Shown here in pieces: positions 27,029-37,700 of a stretch of 64,000 nucleotides of DNA (position 1 is its first letter; every line of letters starts with the position of its first letter). The notes below the pieces were generated by a model, which saw only the letters and a list, made by a program, of their open reading frames with translations, made no database searches and was not told where the DNA came from. Position numbers and translations under genes: made by a program. This DNA is from Pseudooceanicola pacificus (GTDB lineage: Bacteria > Pseudomonadota > Alphaproteobacteria > Rhodobacterales > Rhodobacteraceae), in contig NZ_WNXQ01000002.1 of the NCBI RefSeq assembly GCF_009789075.1, forward strand, positions 496,001-560,000. Reading direction: 5' to 3'.

Positions 27029-27814
27029 ATGATCATTGTCGATGACGTGCACAAACATTTTGGCGGTTTCCACGCGGTCGACGGCGCAAGCCTGACCATC
27101 CGAGAAGGCTCGATCACCGGGCTGATCGGACCAAATGGCGCCGGAAAGACAACTCTTTTCAACGTGATCGCGGGCGTTCTTGAACCGACGTCCGGGCGGG
27201 TGACGATGGCGGGCGAGGATATCACCGGCCTGCCGCCGCACGCGCTGTTCCACAAGGGGCTGCTGCGCACCTTTCAGATCGCGCATGAATTCGCGTCGAT
27301 GACGGTGCGCGAGAACCTGATGATGGTCCCCGGCGGACAGTCGGGCGAAACCCTGTGGAACGCCTGGTTCCGCCGTGGCCGGATCGCGGCAGAAGAGCGC
27401 GCCCTGGCAGAAAAGGCCAATGAAGTCCTGGACTTCCTGACCATTTCTCACCTTGCGGATGAAAAGGCCGGCAACCTCTCGGGCGGGCAGAAGAAGCTGC
27501 TGGAGCTGGGCCGAACCATGATGGTCGACGCGCGGATCGTCTTCCTCGACGAGGTTGGCGCCGGGGTGAACCGGACCCTGCTGAACACCATCGGCGACGC
27601 GATCCTGCGGCTGAACGCGGAACGCGGCTATACCTTTGTCGTCATCGAACATGACATGGATTTCATCGGCCGCCTCTGCGAGCCGGTGATCTGCATGGCC
27701 GAGGGCCGCGTGCTGGCCGAGGGCACGCTGGAGCAGATCAAGTCCGACGAGCGGGTCATCGAGGCCTATCTGGGCACCGGACTCAAGAACAAGGCGATGG
27801 CCGGTGCGGGCTGA
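27029..27814 (+). CDS. livG: HAAT ABC transporter ATP-binding protein LivG-like (261 aa)
   Basis: This is one of the two ATPases energising the importer. The Walker A motif GPNGAGKTT spans residues 34-42, the signature NLSGGQKKLLELGR lies near residue 150, Walker B is VFLDEVGAGV, and the H-loop is in VIEHDMDF. In Walker B the usual P after DE is V (DEVGAGV in place of DEPxAG), a common LivG variant. The C-terminal EQIKSDERVIEAYLG is the family-specific tail. The ATG at 27029 is chosen. It is separated from livF by 143 bp that include a REP-like arm. Confidence 0.92.
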   Translation: MIIVDDVHKHFGGFHAVDGASLTIREGSITGLIGPNGAGKTTLFNVIAGVLEPTSGRVTMAGEDITGLPPHALFHKGLLRTFQIAHEFASMTVRENLMMVPGGQSGETLWNAWFRRGRIAAEERALAEKANEVLDFLTISHLADEKAGNLSGGQKKLLELGRTMMVDARIVFLDEVGAGVNRTLLNTIGDAILRLNAERGYTFVVIEHDMDFIGRLCEPVICMAEGRVLAEGTLEQIKSDERVIEAYLGTGLKNKAMAGAG

Positions 27815-27908
27815 GGGTTCGGAGGCCCGTGCCCGGCGCTTGCCCGGCGGGGTGGCATCGGGACGCCGCGCCCTGCCCCTGACGCGGCGCAAATGGCAGA
27901 GGCCGGAC

Positions 27909-27941
27909 GCCTCCGGCGGGAGTATTTTTGACGAGATGAAG
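27909..27941 (+). repeat. REP-like arm, A type, inside the Liv operon
   Basis: GCCTCCGGCGGGAGTATTTT followed by TGACGAGATGAAG matches arm A at 5997-6028, with one extra T and a changed base. It lies between livG and livF, ending 16 bp before the livF ATG, so it is transcribed within the operon mRNA. Confidence 0.7.
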
Positions 27942-27957
27942 AACGGATCGCGCCAAG

Positions 27958-28671
27958 ATGGCTGAGCCTTTCCTGATCGGCGATGCGATGACCGGGGGCT
28001 ATGGCAAGGGCCCGGACATCCTGCACGACTGCACCGTGGCGGTGGAGCGCGGCGAGATCGCCGTCATCGTCGGGCCCAACGGCGCGGGCAAGTCGACCGC
28101 GATGAAGGCGGTCTTTGGCATGCTGGAGCTGCGCGGCGGCGCGGTGCGGCTGGACGGGCAGGATATCTCGGCGCTCAGCCCGCAGGACCGGGTGGCGCAG
28201 GGCATGGGATTCGTGCCGCAGGTGTCCAACATCTTTCCCTCGCTCACGGTGGAGGAGAACCTGGAAATGGGCGCTTTCCTCAGGCGCGACGATTTCAGCG
28301 GGACCATGGCGCAGGTCTATGACCTGTTCCCGATCCTGAAGGAGAAGCGCCGCCAGGCGGCGGGCGAGCTGTCGGGCGGGCAGCGCCAGCAGGTGGCGGT
28401 GGGGCGCGCGCTGATGACGCGGCCCAAGGTGCTGATGCTGGACGAGCCGACCGCCGGGGTGAGCCCGATCGTGATGGACGAGCTGTTCGACCGGATCATC
28501 GAGGTGGCGCGCACCGGCATCCCGATCCTGATGGTCGAGCAGAACGCCCGCCAGGCGCTGGAGATCGCCGACAAGGGCTATGTTCTGGTGCAGGGGCGCA
28601 ATGCCCATACCGGCACCGGGCGCGAGCTGCTGGAGGACCCCGAAGTGCGGCGGAGTTTCCTGGGCGGATGA
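27958..28671 (+). CDS. livF: HAAT ABC transporter ATP-binding protein LivF-like (237 aa)
   Basis: This is the second ATPase of the importer. Walker A is GPNGAGKST (residues 39-47), the signature is ELSGGQRQQVAVGRAL, Walker B is LMLDEPTAGVSP, and the H-loop region is LMVEQNARQALEIAD. LivF-specific features include the MGFVPQVSNIFPSLTVEENL segment and the C-terminal ELLEDPEVRRSFLGG. The stop codon overlaps the start of the next gene in ATGA, so translation is coupled. A REP-like palindrome precedes it. Confidence 0.92.
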   Translation: MAEPFLIGDAMTGGYGKGPDILHDCTVAVERGEIAVIVGPNGAGKSTAMKAVFGMLELRGGAVRLDGQDISALSPQDRVAQGMGFVPQVSNIFPSLTVEENLEMGAFLRRDDFSGTMAQVYDLFPILKEKRRQAAGELSGGQRQQVAVGRALMTRPKVLMLDEPTAGVSPIVMDELFDRIIEVARTGIPILMVEQNARQALEIADKGYVLVQGRNAHTGTGRELLEDPEVRRSFLGG

Positions 28672-29099
28672 GGGGCATGCGGGATCACATTGCCCCGCGC
28701 GGGCTGGTGGCGGGGCTGCTGCTGAGCGCCCTGCTGGCCGGGGGCGCCGCCGCCGAGGGGGCGCGGCTGATGCTGGATTGCGCGTTCGTCACCTCCTGCC
28801 TGGGGGGCGGCGCCTGCGAGGCGGCGGAGGGGGCGGTCCGTTTCGCCATCGCGCCGATGGAGACCGATGCCGAGGGCGCAGGCGATTACACCGTGATCGT
28901 CGACCGGGGCCAGGCGATGCCGGCCCGCGCCCTGTCGCGGATCGGGCCCTTTTCCTGGAGCCCGGGCCCCGGGCGCCTGCATGCGCTGAGCCTGACCGGC
29001 GAGGACAGCGCCCTGTGGCTGCGCCAGATCACCGACAGCGGCACCGGCGCGCCGCCAAGCGCCGAGATCGAGATCCTGCATTGCGAGGTGACCCAGTGA
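28668..29099 (+). CDS. small secreted hypothetical protein inside the Liv operon (143 aa)
   Basis: The function is not recognised. A clear signal peptide (LVAGLLLSALLAGGAAAEG) suggests periplasmic location. The mature part has four cysteines (LMLDCAF, TSCLGGGACE and ILHCEV) that could form two disulfides. It overlaps livF by 4 bp (ATGA) and its own stop overlaps the GTG start of livH, so it is an embedded, translationally coupled member of the transporter operon. Such a gene is not a standard Liv component; it could be an accessory to the binding protein. No homologue could be named. Confidence 0.78.
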   Translation: MRGMRDHIAPRGLVAGLLLSALLAGGAAAEGARLMLDCAFVTSCLGGGACEAAEGAVRFAIAPMETDAEGAGDYTVIVDRGQAMPARALSRIGPFSWSPGPGRLHALSLTGEDSALWLRQITDSGTGAPPSAEIEILHCEVTQ

Positions 29100-30109
29100 C
29101 CGACCTGCTCAACGCGCTGGTGGCGCTGGCGAATTTCGTGATCATCCCCGCCTCGGCCTATGGCGCGCAGCTGGCGCTTGGCGCGCTTGGCGTGACGCTG
29201 GTCTATGGCATCCTGCGGTTTTCCAACTTCGCCCACGGCGACACGATGGCCTTTGGCACCACGATCACCATCCTGGTGACCTGGGCGCTGCAGGCGGCGG
29301 GCGTGTCGCTGGGGCCGCTGCCGACGGCGCTGCTGGCCCTGCCCGTGGGCATCGCCGCCTGTGCCGTCATGGTGCTGGTGACCGACCGGGCCGTCTATCG
29401 CTTTTACCGGGAGGTCCGGGCCAAACCGGTGATCCTGATGATCGTCTCTATCGGGGTGATGTTCATCATGAACGGCCTTGTCCGCTTCATCATCGGGCCT
29501 GACGATCAGAGCTTTGCCGATGGCGCCCGCTTCGTGATCTCGGCCCGGGAATTCAAGCAATGGTCGGGGCTGGACGAGGGGCTGGCGCTGAAATCGACAC
29601 AGCTGCTGACGCTGGTGACCGCGGCCCTTGTGGTGGCGGTGCTGTTCTGGTTCCTGAACCGCACGCGGACCGGCAAGTCGATGCGGGCCTATTCCGACAA
29701 CGAGGACCTGGCCCTGCTGTCCGGCGTCGACCCCGAGCGTGTGGTGCGCGTGACCTGGCTGATCGTGGCGGCGCTGGCAACCGTGGCCGGCGTGCTCTAC
29801 GGGCTGGACAAGTCGTTCAAACCCTTCACCTATTTCCAGATCCTGCTGCCGATCTTTGCCAGCGCCATCGTGGGCGGGCTGGGCAGCCCGGTGGGCGCCA
29901 TCGCGGGCGGATTCGTCATCGCCTTTTCCGAGGTCACCGTGACCTATGCCTGGAAGAAGGTGCTGGGCTACCTGCTGCCCGAAAGCCTTGAGCCATCGGC
30001 CCTCGTCCAGCTGCTGTCGACCGATTACAAGTTCGCGGTCAGTTTCGTCATCCTTCTGGTGGTGCTGCTGTTCCGGCCGACCGGCCTCTTCCGGGGGAAA
30101 TCGGTATGA
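29096..30109 (+). CDS. livH: HAAT ABC transporter permease LivH-like (337 aa, GTG start)
   Basis: This is the inner-membrane permease subunit. Family blocks are LGALGVTLVYGILRFSNFAH near the N-terminus, FRFIxG-type VRFIIGPDD in the middle, the RAYSDNEDLALLSGVDP cytoplasmic loop that contacts the ATPase, and ASAIVGGLGSPVGAIAGGF near the C-terminus. About nine hydrophobic segments are visible. The GTG at 29096 overlaps the preceding stop (GTGA) and starts at VTDLLNALV; no ATG fits. Its stop overlaps the livM start in another ATGA. Confidence 0.91.
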   Translation: MTDLLNALVALANFVIIPASAYGAQLALGALGVTLVYGILRFSNFAHGDTMAFGTTITILVTWALQAAGVSLGPLPTALLALPVGIAACAVMVLVTDRAVYRFYREVRAKPVILMIVSIGVMFIMNGLVRFIIGPDDQSFADGARFVISAREFKQWSGLDEGLALKSTQLLTLVTAALVVAVLFWFLNRTRTGKSMRAYSDNEDLALLSGVDPERVVRVTWLIVAALATVAGVLYGLDKSFKPFTYFQILLPIFASAIVGGLGSPVGAIAGGFVIAFSEVTVTYAWKKVLGYLLPESLEPSALVQLLSTDYKFAVSFVILLVVLLFRPTGLFRGKSV

Positions 30110-31401
30110 GAGGGACGATGCGGGGCGCGATGCTGTTTGGCCTGGTGGCGCTGATGATCGTGGCGACCGGGCTGATGCAAAGCTGGAATTCGGCGCTGCT
30201 GATCCTGAACATGGGCCTGGTCTCGGCCATCATGTCGCTGGGGCTGAACCTGCAATGGGGCTTCGCGGGCCTGCTGAACGTGGGTGTGATGGGCTTTGTC
30301 GCGCTTGGCGGGCTGGCGGCGGTGCTGGTCGGCACCGCCCCGATCCCCGAGGCCTGGGCCGCCGGGGGCTGGCGCATCGTGGCGGCGCTGATCTTTGCCG
30401 GGGGCGTCATCGCGCTGGCGGCGGTCGCGCTCAGGCGGCTGACCCGATACCGGGGCCTGGCGACGCTGGCGATCCTGGTCGCGGGGTTCTTTGTCTACCG
30501 CTGGATCTTTGACGGCGGGGTCGCGGCGGTCGAGGCGATCAACCCGGCCTCGGCGGGCAACCTGGGCGGGCTGGGCCTGCCGATCCTGATGGCCTGGCCG
30601 GTGGGCGGGCTGCTGGCGGCGGGCGCGGCCTGGATCATCGGCAAGACGGCGCTTGGCCTCAGATCCGATTACATGGCCATCGCCACGCTGGGCATCGCCG
30701 AGATCATCATCGCCGTGCTGAAGAACGAGGACTGGCTGACGCGCGGCGTCAAGAACGTCTTTGGCATCCCCCGCCCGGTGCCCTACGAGATCAACCTGCA
30801 GCAATCCGCCAGCTTCGTCGAACGCGCGCAGGGGCTGGGGCTCGACCCGGTGACGGCCTCGACGCTCTGGGTCAAGACGCTCTATGCCGGGCTGTTCACG
30901 GTGGTGCTGGTGGTGCTGCTGGTGCTGGCGCAGCTGGCGCTGAAATCGCCCTGGGGGCGGATGATGCGCGCGATCCGCGACAACGAGACGGCGGCCGAGG
31001 CGATGGGGAAGAACGTCACCGGGCGGCATCTGCAGATCTTCATCCTCGGCTCGGCGATCTGCGGCATCGCGGGGGCGATGATGACGACGCTCGACAGCCA
31101 GCTCACGCCGGCCTCCTACCAGCCGCTGCGCTACACCTTCCTGATCTGGGTGATGGTGATCGTGGGCGGATCGGGCAACAACTTCGGCGCGGTGCTGGGC
31201 GGGTTCCTGATCTGGTTCCTCTGGGTGCAGGTCGAACCGATGGGGCTGTGGTTCCTGGAGCTGGTGACATCGGGCATGTCGGACGGGCCGGTCAAGGCGC
31301 ATCTGCTGGACAGCGCCGCGCATATGCGGCTGCTGACCATGGGCGTGGTCCTGCTGGTGGTGCTGCGCTTCGCGCCCAGGGGGCTGCTGCCGGAACGTTG
31401 A
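30106..31401 (+). CDS. livM: HAAT ABC transporter permease LivM-like (431 aa)
   Basis: This is the second permease of the importer. Characteristic segments are LGLNLQWGFAGLLNVGVMGF, SDYMAIATLGIAEIII, the ATPase-contact loop RMMRAIRDNETAAEAMGKNV, and VIVGGSGNNFGAVLGGFLIW. The protein is longer than short LivM homologues because of an N-terminal extension with extra membrane helices (residues about 1-150). The start ATG 30106 overlaps the livH stop by 4 bp. It is the last gene of the operon; a GC-rich 160-bp gap follows before the convergent DUF1330 gene. Confidence 0.91.
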   Translation: MRGTMRGAMLFGLVALMIVATGLMQSWNSALLILNMGLVSAIMSLGLNLQWGFAGLLNVGVMGFVALGGLAAVLVGTAPIPEAWAAGGWRIVAALIFAGGVIALAAVALRRLTRYRGLATLAILVAGFFVYRWIFDGGVAAVEAINPASAGNLGGLGLPILMAWPVGGLLAAGAAWIIGKTALGLRSDYMAIATLGIAEIIIAVLKNEDWLTRGVKNVFGIPRPVPYEINLQQSASFVERAQGLGLDPVTASTLWVKTLYAGLFTVVLVVLLVLAQLALKSPWGRMMRAIRDNETAAEAMGKNVTGRHLQIFILGSAICGIAGAMMTTLDSQLTPASYQPLRYTFLIWVMVIVGGSGNNFGAVLGGFLIWFLWVQVEPMGLWFLELVTSGMSDGPVKAHLLDSAAHMRLLTMGVVLLVVLRFAPRGLLPER

Positions 31402-31562
31402 GGCACGGGCGGTAGCCCGGGTCTTGCGCGCCCGGCTGATAGACCGGGACCCGCCCATACGGACGTCAGCCCGAATAGCGAACGCCCGGGACGCCCCCGG
31501 ACGGCGAGCGCGCGGGTCTCCACCCGTATGGCGAGGGAAGGCCCTGACGGGCCGGCCCGCCC

Positions 31563-31850
31563 TTATTCGGTGGTTTCGACGATCACCAGATCCCGGTCCG
31601 AGGCATTGCGCGCATGGCTCAGCGCCTCCTGATACTCGGGCGAGTGATAGCAGGCCTCGGCCGCCTCGACCGAGGGGAACTTGGCCACCACGTTGCGCGG
31701 CCGGTCGCGGCCTTCCAGCTGCACGTAACGCGCGGCGCGGGCGATGAAATGCCCGCCGTGCTTGGCAATCGCCGGACCGGCGAGCTTGGCATATTTGCCA
31801 TAGGCCTCTTCGTCCGTGACGATGACATGGGCGATCCAGAGTGCGGGCAT
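31563..31850 (-). CDS. DUF1330 domain protein (95 aa)
   Basis: This small ferredoxin-like dimeric alpha/beta-barrel protein belongs to the DUF1330 family. Recognisable segments are WIAHVIVTDEEAYGKYAKLA, the GGHFIARAARYVQLEG core, RPRNVVAKFPSVEAAEACYHS and PEYQEAL. The function is not known; the fold resembles antibiotic-biosynthesis-monooxygenase-like proteins. It starts 3 bp after the alaS stop on the same strand, so it is probably co-transcribed with alaS, though no functional link is evident. Confidence 0.87.
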   Translation of the reverse strand: MPALWIAHVIVTDEEAYGKYAKLAGPAIAKHGGHFIARAARYVQLEGRDRPRNVVAKFPSVEAAEACYHSPEYQEALSHARNASDRDLVIVETTE

Positions 31851-31853
31851 GTC

Positions 31854-34523
31854 TTAACCTCCGATAACGGTACGCGCGGCCGCGATGGCCTGATCGGCAT
31901 TGGCGGCATCCGGGCCACCGCCCTGCGCCATGTCGGCACGCCCGCCGCCGCCCTTGCCGCCAAGCGCGGGCACGGCGGCGCGGACCAGGTCGACAGCCGA
32001 CAGCGTCGCCGTCAGGTCGGGCGTGACGCCCGCGGCCACGGCGGCCTTGCCGTCGGATTCGGCGATCAGCAGCACGGCGCCGGAGCCGATCCGCGCCTTG
32101 TGTTCGTCGATCAGCGCGGGCAGGTCCTTGCCGGACACGCCGCTGAGGACCTGGGCGAGGAATTTCACCCCGTTCACCACGTCAGGTTCGGCCCCGCCGC
32201 CCTGCCCGGCGCCGCCGGACATCGCCAGCTCGCGCCGCAGCTGCGCAACCTCGTTGCCGAGCGCGCGGCGTTCGTCGAGCAGCGCCCTGACCCGGTCGAC
32301 AGCGCCCGCGCCGGTGGCCTTGAGCATCCCCTCGATCGCGGCAAGCGACTGGTCGCGGCCGCGCAGTTCGGCCAGCGCGGCCTGCCCCGTCAGCGCCTCG
32401 ATCCGGCGCACCCCGGCCGAGGAGGCGGTTTCCGAGGTCAGGGCAAAGGCCCCGATATCGCCGGTGCGGCCCACATGGGTGCCGCCGCAAAGCTCGATCG
32501 ACCAGGTCTGGCCGTCCTGCCCCTTGCCGGTGTCCTTGCGGCCCATCGAGACCACGCGCACCTCGTCTCCGTATTTCTCGCCAAACAGCGCCTGCGCCCC
32601 GATTCCGCGCGCGTCGTCCGGCGTCATGATCCGGGTCTCAACCGGGGTGTTCTGGCGGATGAAGGCATTCACCTCGCGTTCCACCTGGGCAAGCTCTTCG
32701 GCGCTCAGCGCCTTGGCATGGCTGAAGTCGAAACGCAGCCGGTCGGGCGCGTTGAGCGATCCGCGCTGCGCCACGTGATCGCCAAGCGCCTCGCGCAGGG
32801 CCTCGTGCAGCAGGTGCGTGGCCGAATGGTTGGCGCGGATCATGCCGCGGCGGTCATGGTCGACCTCCAGCACGGCGGACTGGCCCCTGGACAGCGTGCC
32901 CTCGGTCACCTCGGCGAAATGGATGAAGACGCCGGCGGCCTTCTTCGTATCGGTGATCCTGGCCTTGCCGGTCTCGGTCACGATGGTGCCGGTGTCGCCG
33001 ACCTGGCCGCCGGACTCGCCGTAGAACGGCGTCTGGTTCACCACGATCTGCACCGCGCCGGTGGCACTGTCCGTCAGCCCGCCCTCGGCGACGAGGGCAA
33101 GGATCTGCGCCTCGGCCTTTTCGGTGTCGTAGCCCAGGAATTCGGTGGTGCCGTAGTCATCGGCGATCTCGAACCAGATGCGGCTGTCGGCCGCCTCGCC
33201 CGAACCGGACCATGCGGCGCGGGCCTTGGCCTTCTGCTCGCTCATGGCGGCGTCAAAGCCTGCGGTGTCCACGGCGCGGCCCTTTTCGCGCAGGGCGTCC
33301 TGGGTCAGGTCCAGCGGGAACCCGAAGGTGTCGTAAAGCTTGAACGCGGCCTCGCCCGGCAGGTTGGCCCCGTCGGGCAGGCGGGTGAGCTCGTCATCCA
33401 GCAGTTTCAGCCCCCGGTCCAGGGTCTGGCGGAAGCGGGTTTCCTCCAGCAGCAGCGTCTCTTCGATCAGGCTCTGGGCCTGCCGCAGCTCGGGGTATGC
33501 GGCGCCCATCTGGGTCACCAGCGCGGGCACCAGCCGGTGCATCAGCGGATCCTGCACCCCCAGCTGGTGGGCGTGGCGCATCGCGCGTCGCATGATCCGG
33601 CGCAGCACATAGCCGCGCCCGTCATTCGCGGGCATCACCCCGTCGGCAATCAGGAACGAGGTCGAGCGCAGGTGATCCGCGATCACCCGGTGATGCGTCT
33701 TGCCCGGCCCGTCGGGATCGGTGCTGGAGGCATGGGCGCTGGCCTCGATCAGCGAGCGCATCAGGTCGGTGGCATAGTTGTCATTGGTGCCCTGCAACAG
33801 CGCGGCCACCCGTTCGATGCCCATGCCGGTGTCGATGCTCTGGGCTTCCAGCGCGCGCATGCTGCCGTCTTCGAACTGTTCGTTCTGCATGAAGACGAGG
33901 TTCCAGATCTCGATGAACCGGTCGCCATCCTCTTCCGGGCTTCCCGGAGGGCCGCCCCAGAACTTGTCGCCGTGATCAAAGAAGATCTCGGTGCAGGGGC
34001 CGCAGGGGCCGGTCGGACCCATCTGCCAGAAGTTGTCGCTGCCGCCCTCGGGCTTGTCGCCGATGCGGATGATGCGGTCGTCGGACAGACCCGCAACCTT
34101 CTTCCAGATCGCGGCGGCCTCGTCATCCGTCTTGTAGACGGTGACCAGCAGCTTGTCCTTGGGGATGCCCAGTTCCTTGGTCACCAGTTCCCAGGCAAAG
34201 GGGATCGCGTCGGATTTGAAATAATCCCCGAAGCTGAAATTCCCCAGCATTTCAAAGAAGGTATGATGCCGGGCGGTATAGCCGACATTGTCCAGATCGT
34301 TGTGCTTGCCCCCGGCGCGCACGCATTTCTGCGCTGTGGTGGCGCGGGTGTAATCGCGGGTCTCGACCCCGGTGAAGAGGTTCTTGAACTGCACCATGCC
34401 CGAATTCGCGAACATCAGCGTCGGGTCATTGCGCGGCACGAGCGGGCTCGATGCCACGACCTCGTGCCCCTGGCGCTTGAAATAGCTCAGAAAGGTCGAG
34501 CGGATGTCGTTGAGCGTCTGCAT
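31854..34523 (-). CDS. alaS: alanyl-tRNA synthetase (889 aa)
   Basis: The enzyme charges tRNA-Ala. The class II catalytic core begins at [19 protein letters not shown] and includes [13 protein letters not shown] and [15 protein letters not shown]. The editing domain has the zinc-ligand motif NHSATHLLH near residue 570 and the CGGTHV motif near residue 680. A C-terminal coiled-coil oligomerisation region and DHHA1/C-Ala domain ([12 protein letters not shown]) complete the protein. The length is normal. The ATG at 34523 ([15 protein letters not shown]) is the standard start. alaS in this position near recA and cckA is plausible for Rhodobacteraceae, but here the RTX block separates them. Confidence 0.97.
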   Translation of the reverse strand: MQTLNDIRSTFLSYFKRQGHEVVASSPLVPRNDPTLMFANSGMVQFKNLFTGVETRDYTRATTAQKCVRAGGKHNDLDNVGYTARHHTFFEMLGNFSFGDYFKSDAIPFAWELVTKELGIPKDKLLVTVYKTDDEAAAIWKKVAGLSDDRIIRIGDKPEGGSDNFWQMGPTGPCGPCTEIFFDHGDKFWGGPPGSPEEDGDRFIEIWNLVFMQNEQFEDGSMRALEAQSIDTGMGIERVAALLQGTNDNYATDLMRSLIEASAHASSTDPDGPGKTHHRVIADHLRSTSFLIADGVMPANDGRGYVLRRIMRRAMRHAHQLGVQDPLMHRLVPALVTQMGAAYPELRQAQSLIEETLLLEETRFRQTLDRGLKLLDDELTRLPDGANLPGEAAFKLYDTFGFPLDLTQDALREKGRAVDTAGFDAAMSEQKAKARAAWSGSGEAADSRIWFEIADDYGTTEFLGYDTEKAEAQILALVAEGGLTDSATGAVQIVVNQTPFYGESGGQVGDTGTIVTETGKARITDTKKAAGVFIHFAEVTEGTLSRGQSAVLEVDHDRRGMIRANHSATHLLHEALREALGDHVAQRGSLNAPDRLRFDFSHAKALSAEELAQVEREVNAFIRQNTPVETRIMTPDDARGIGAQALFGEKYGDEVRVVSMGRKDTGKGQDGQTWSIELCGGTHVGRTGDIGAFALTSETASSAGVRRIEALTGQAALAELRGRDQSLAAIEGMLKATGAGAVDRVRALLDERRALGNEVAQLRRELAMSGGAGQGGGAEPDVVNGVKFLAQVLSGVSGKDLPALIDEHKARIGSGAVLLIAESDGKAAVAAGVTPDLTATLSAVDLVRAAVPALGGKGGGGRADMAQGGGPDAANADQAIAAARTVIGG

Positions 34524-34686
34524 GAGTTCCGTCCCCGGTGGGCCTCTGGTCTGCCCGATTTAGCGATGCGCGCGGCGGCTGTCCACCGGTAGAGGTGGCC
34601 GGATCCGCCTTGTGGTGCATTCCTTGGGTCCGGGACGGTCAGACCCCGGGCGTGGCCCCCGCCGCGCGGGCCGCGCAACGGGAAAC

Positions 34687-34711
34687 GCCGCCGCCGGGGT
34701 CCGGCGGCGGC
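34687..34711 (-). terminator. strong hairpin downstream of the first RTX gene
   Basis: A perfect 11-bp stem GCCGCCGCCGG/CCGGCGGCGGC with a 3-nt loop lies 28 bp past the RTX1 stop codon. On the minus strand it is followed by GTTTCCC, so it has only a weak T-run. A similar hairpin sits at the same place behind RTX3 (44343-44370), supporting a terminator role. Confidence 0.55.
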
Positions 34712-34738
34712 GCTCAGGCCCGGTGTCCGGTCCGCCCG

Positions 34739-37700
34739 TCAGAAGACGAAGAAATCCGCCGCTGTCAGGGCCGGGGCGCCGGTGAACTCGGCCAGCAGGG
34801 TCAGGCCGCCCGCGCCGTTGCCGTTGTCGTCGTAGTAGAGGCGCCCGCTCACCACCTGGTAGATGATGAAGTCGTTCGCATCCGCCGGCGCACCCGTGGC
34901 GAACTGGCCCGCGGGCAATGCGCCCGGGGTGAGCGAAGTCATGACCGAGCTGTCCAGCCCCACCATGTCTGTCCCCACAACGAAGTCGCCAACCGTATCG
35001 GCCACACCGTCCAGCACGTCGAAGATGAAGTTGTCAGCCCCACCGCCGCCAAAGAGTATGTCTGCCCCGATGCCGCCGACCAGGTCGTCGTCCCCGGCGC
35101 CGCCGCGCAACTCGTCGTCTCCCGCGGCCCCTTCCAGCGTGTCGTTGCCATCCTGACCGAAGAGCGTGTCATTGCCCGCAGCGCCGTTGATCAGGTCAAA
35201 GCCGCCGAGGCCGCGGATGTCGTTGGCCCCGGTATCGCCGCGCAGCACATCGGCGAATTCAGAACCGGTCAGGTTCTCGATGCTCAGGAAGGTGTCCCCG
35301 GCCGCGATGCCGGTGTTGAGCGCCGCATTGGCCATGTTCACCGTCAGGCCCGTGGCGCTGTCGTTGTACATCGCACGGTCGATCCCGCTGCCGCCGTTCA
35401 GCATGTCTGCCCCGCTGCCGCCGGTCAGCACATCGTTGTCCGCCCCGCCGTAGAGATCGTCATCCAGCAGCCCGCCGAAGAGGTTGTCGTTCCCGCCTTC
35501 GCCGTAGAGCGTATCGGCCCCGTTGCGGCCGAGGATCTGGTCGTCGCCGGACAGGCCGCGGATCAGGTTGGCCCCGGCGTCGCCGCGCAGGTCGTCGTTG
35601 AAGGCGGTCCCGTTCAGGTTCTCGATGCCGATGTAACTGTCGCCTGCCGCGATCCCGGTATTCTGCACCGCGAACTGCAAGTCGACAGTCAGTCCGATCA
35701 CACTGTCATCGTAATCGGCCCGGTCGATGCCGCCGCCACCGTTCAGGATATCGCCGCCGGCGCCGCCGACGAGGATATCGTTATCGGCCCCGCCGCGCAG
35801 GTCGTCGCTGCCGATGCCACCCACCAGCGAGTCGTTCCCGGCCTCGCCGAACAGCGTGTCATTGCCGCCAAGACCGTTGATCGTGTCGTTGCCGGACAGG
35901 CCGCGGATCTCGTTGTTGTTGCCGTCACCCGAGAGCAGGTCGTTGAAGTTCGACCCGTTCAGGTTCTCGATCGACGAATAGGTGTCGCCCGCCGCGTCGC
36001 CGGTGTTGAGCGCCGAATTGGTCAGGTTGGCGACCACCCCGGCTGCAGCGTCGTCATAGACTGCCCGGTCGATGCCGCCGCCGCCGTTCAGGGCGTCGGC
36101 CCCGATGCCGCCGTTCAGCACGTCGTTGTCGGCGCCGCCGTTCAGCTCGTCATCGTTGATGCCGCCGAACAGGTAGTCGTTGCCGGCCTCGCCGAACAGC
36201 GTGTCGTTTCCGGCGCGGCCATAGATCTGGTCGTCGCCCGCCAGGCCGCGGATCCGGTTGTCACCTGTATCGCCGCGCAGATTGTCGGCGAAGCCTGACC
36301 CGTTGAGGTTCTCGATCGAGTCGTAGGTGTCGCCCGCCGCATCGCCCGTGTTCACGTTCGGGAATTGCAGGTCGGCCCGTACACCGGTGGCCGCGTCTTC
36401 GTAGCTGGCAAGGTCGATGCCGCCGCCGCCCAACAGATCGTCCGCCCCGGCGCCGCCAAGCAGCGTGTCGTCGTTGTTCCCGCCGACGAGCCGGTCGTTG
36501 CCGGTGCCGCCATTGAGGAAGTCGTTGCCGGCCCCGCCCGCAAGCGTATCGTTGTTGCCGCCGCCTTCGATCTCGTCATCACCGGCGAGGCCCTGGATCA
36601 GGTTCGCGCCGCCATTGCCGCGCAGCGTATCCGCAAACGCTGTCCCGCGCAGGTCCTCGATGCTGATGAATGTGTCGCCAGACGCGGCGCCGGTGTTGTT
36701 GGCGTTGTTGGCCAGGTCCGCTGTCAGGCCGCCAGCGGCGTCCTCGTAGCTGACCATGTCGATGCCGCCACCGCCATTGATCTCGATCCCGGTCTGGCCA
36801 CTGCCCTCGATCGTGTCATTTCCGGCCAGGCCCAACACAAGGTAGGTGACGCCGTCGGTGGTGATCTCGTCATTGGTGGTATCGCCGACCTGAACCCCGT
36901 CGCCGATGAACTGGGCGGCGATTTTGCCGTCGACAGAGCCGTCCAGGCCGTCGAGCGCCGCGAAGCGCGCGTTTGATCCGCCTGTCAGCACCTCGGTGAA
37001 GTTAAAGTCGGAGTACCCGGAACCGTAGTTCCGCATGTAACCGAAGACAATGTCGTCGAAACCGTCCCCGTCGAAATCACCGCCTGACAGCCTGCTCAGG
37101 GGATCAAAAATGACGCCACCGGTCGGGATGATCAATTGGAAGCCATTGGACCCGTCGATATCCGCGATGTTGAACCCGCTCGTGGGGGCTGTCGGACCGC
37201 CGAAGATCACGTTGATCCGGGTCGCGTCATAGGAGCCGCCGGCGCCGAGATAGACCTCGTCCACAACGGCCATGTCGTCATAGCCATCACCGTTCACGTC
37301 GCCGATGCCGCCTACCCCTTGACCAAGGAACTGACCGACGCTGTCATTTTCGATGATGAAGCCGAAGGCCGAGTTCAGGTCGCCAGGCCGCAGCAAAGCC
37401 TGCACCGGGCCGCCCTGCCCCAGAATGACATAGGCCCGACCGGTACCCCTTGAGTAGTAAGTCGTGTTCTGAGCCGTGGTGGTGCCCTTGTTGGTGTAGG
37501 AACCATTGCCCGAGCCAACGTAGTTGAAGTTTGTGTAGGTATAAGTTCCAAAGAGCGAGTACCCGCCACCACCATATGTGTAAGTGTAGGGTACGTAGGT
37601 CTGGAAAACTGTGTAGAAAGAGTAGCTTTTCGTGTAGTTGCCACCCGCCTGATAGGCATAGTAGCCCAGCGAGTACGTGTAGGTGTAGGTGTAGGTGTTC

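Noticed and set aside
31402..31562. GC-rich gap after livM with scattered inverted repeats (CCATACGG/CCGTATGG)
   Set aside because: The pairing segments are short and far apart; no convincing terminator with T-run was found.
36365..36976. Plus-strand Ala/Val-rich frames opposite RTX1 and RTX3 with repeat-like sequence
   Set aside because: They follow from the repeat DNA of the true gene; no ribosome sites or independent motifs are present.
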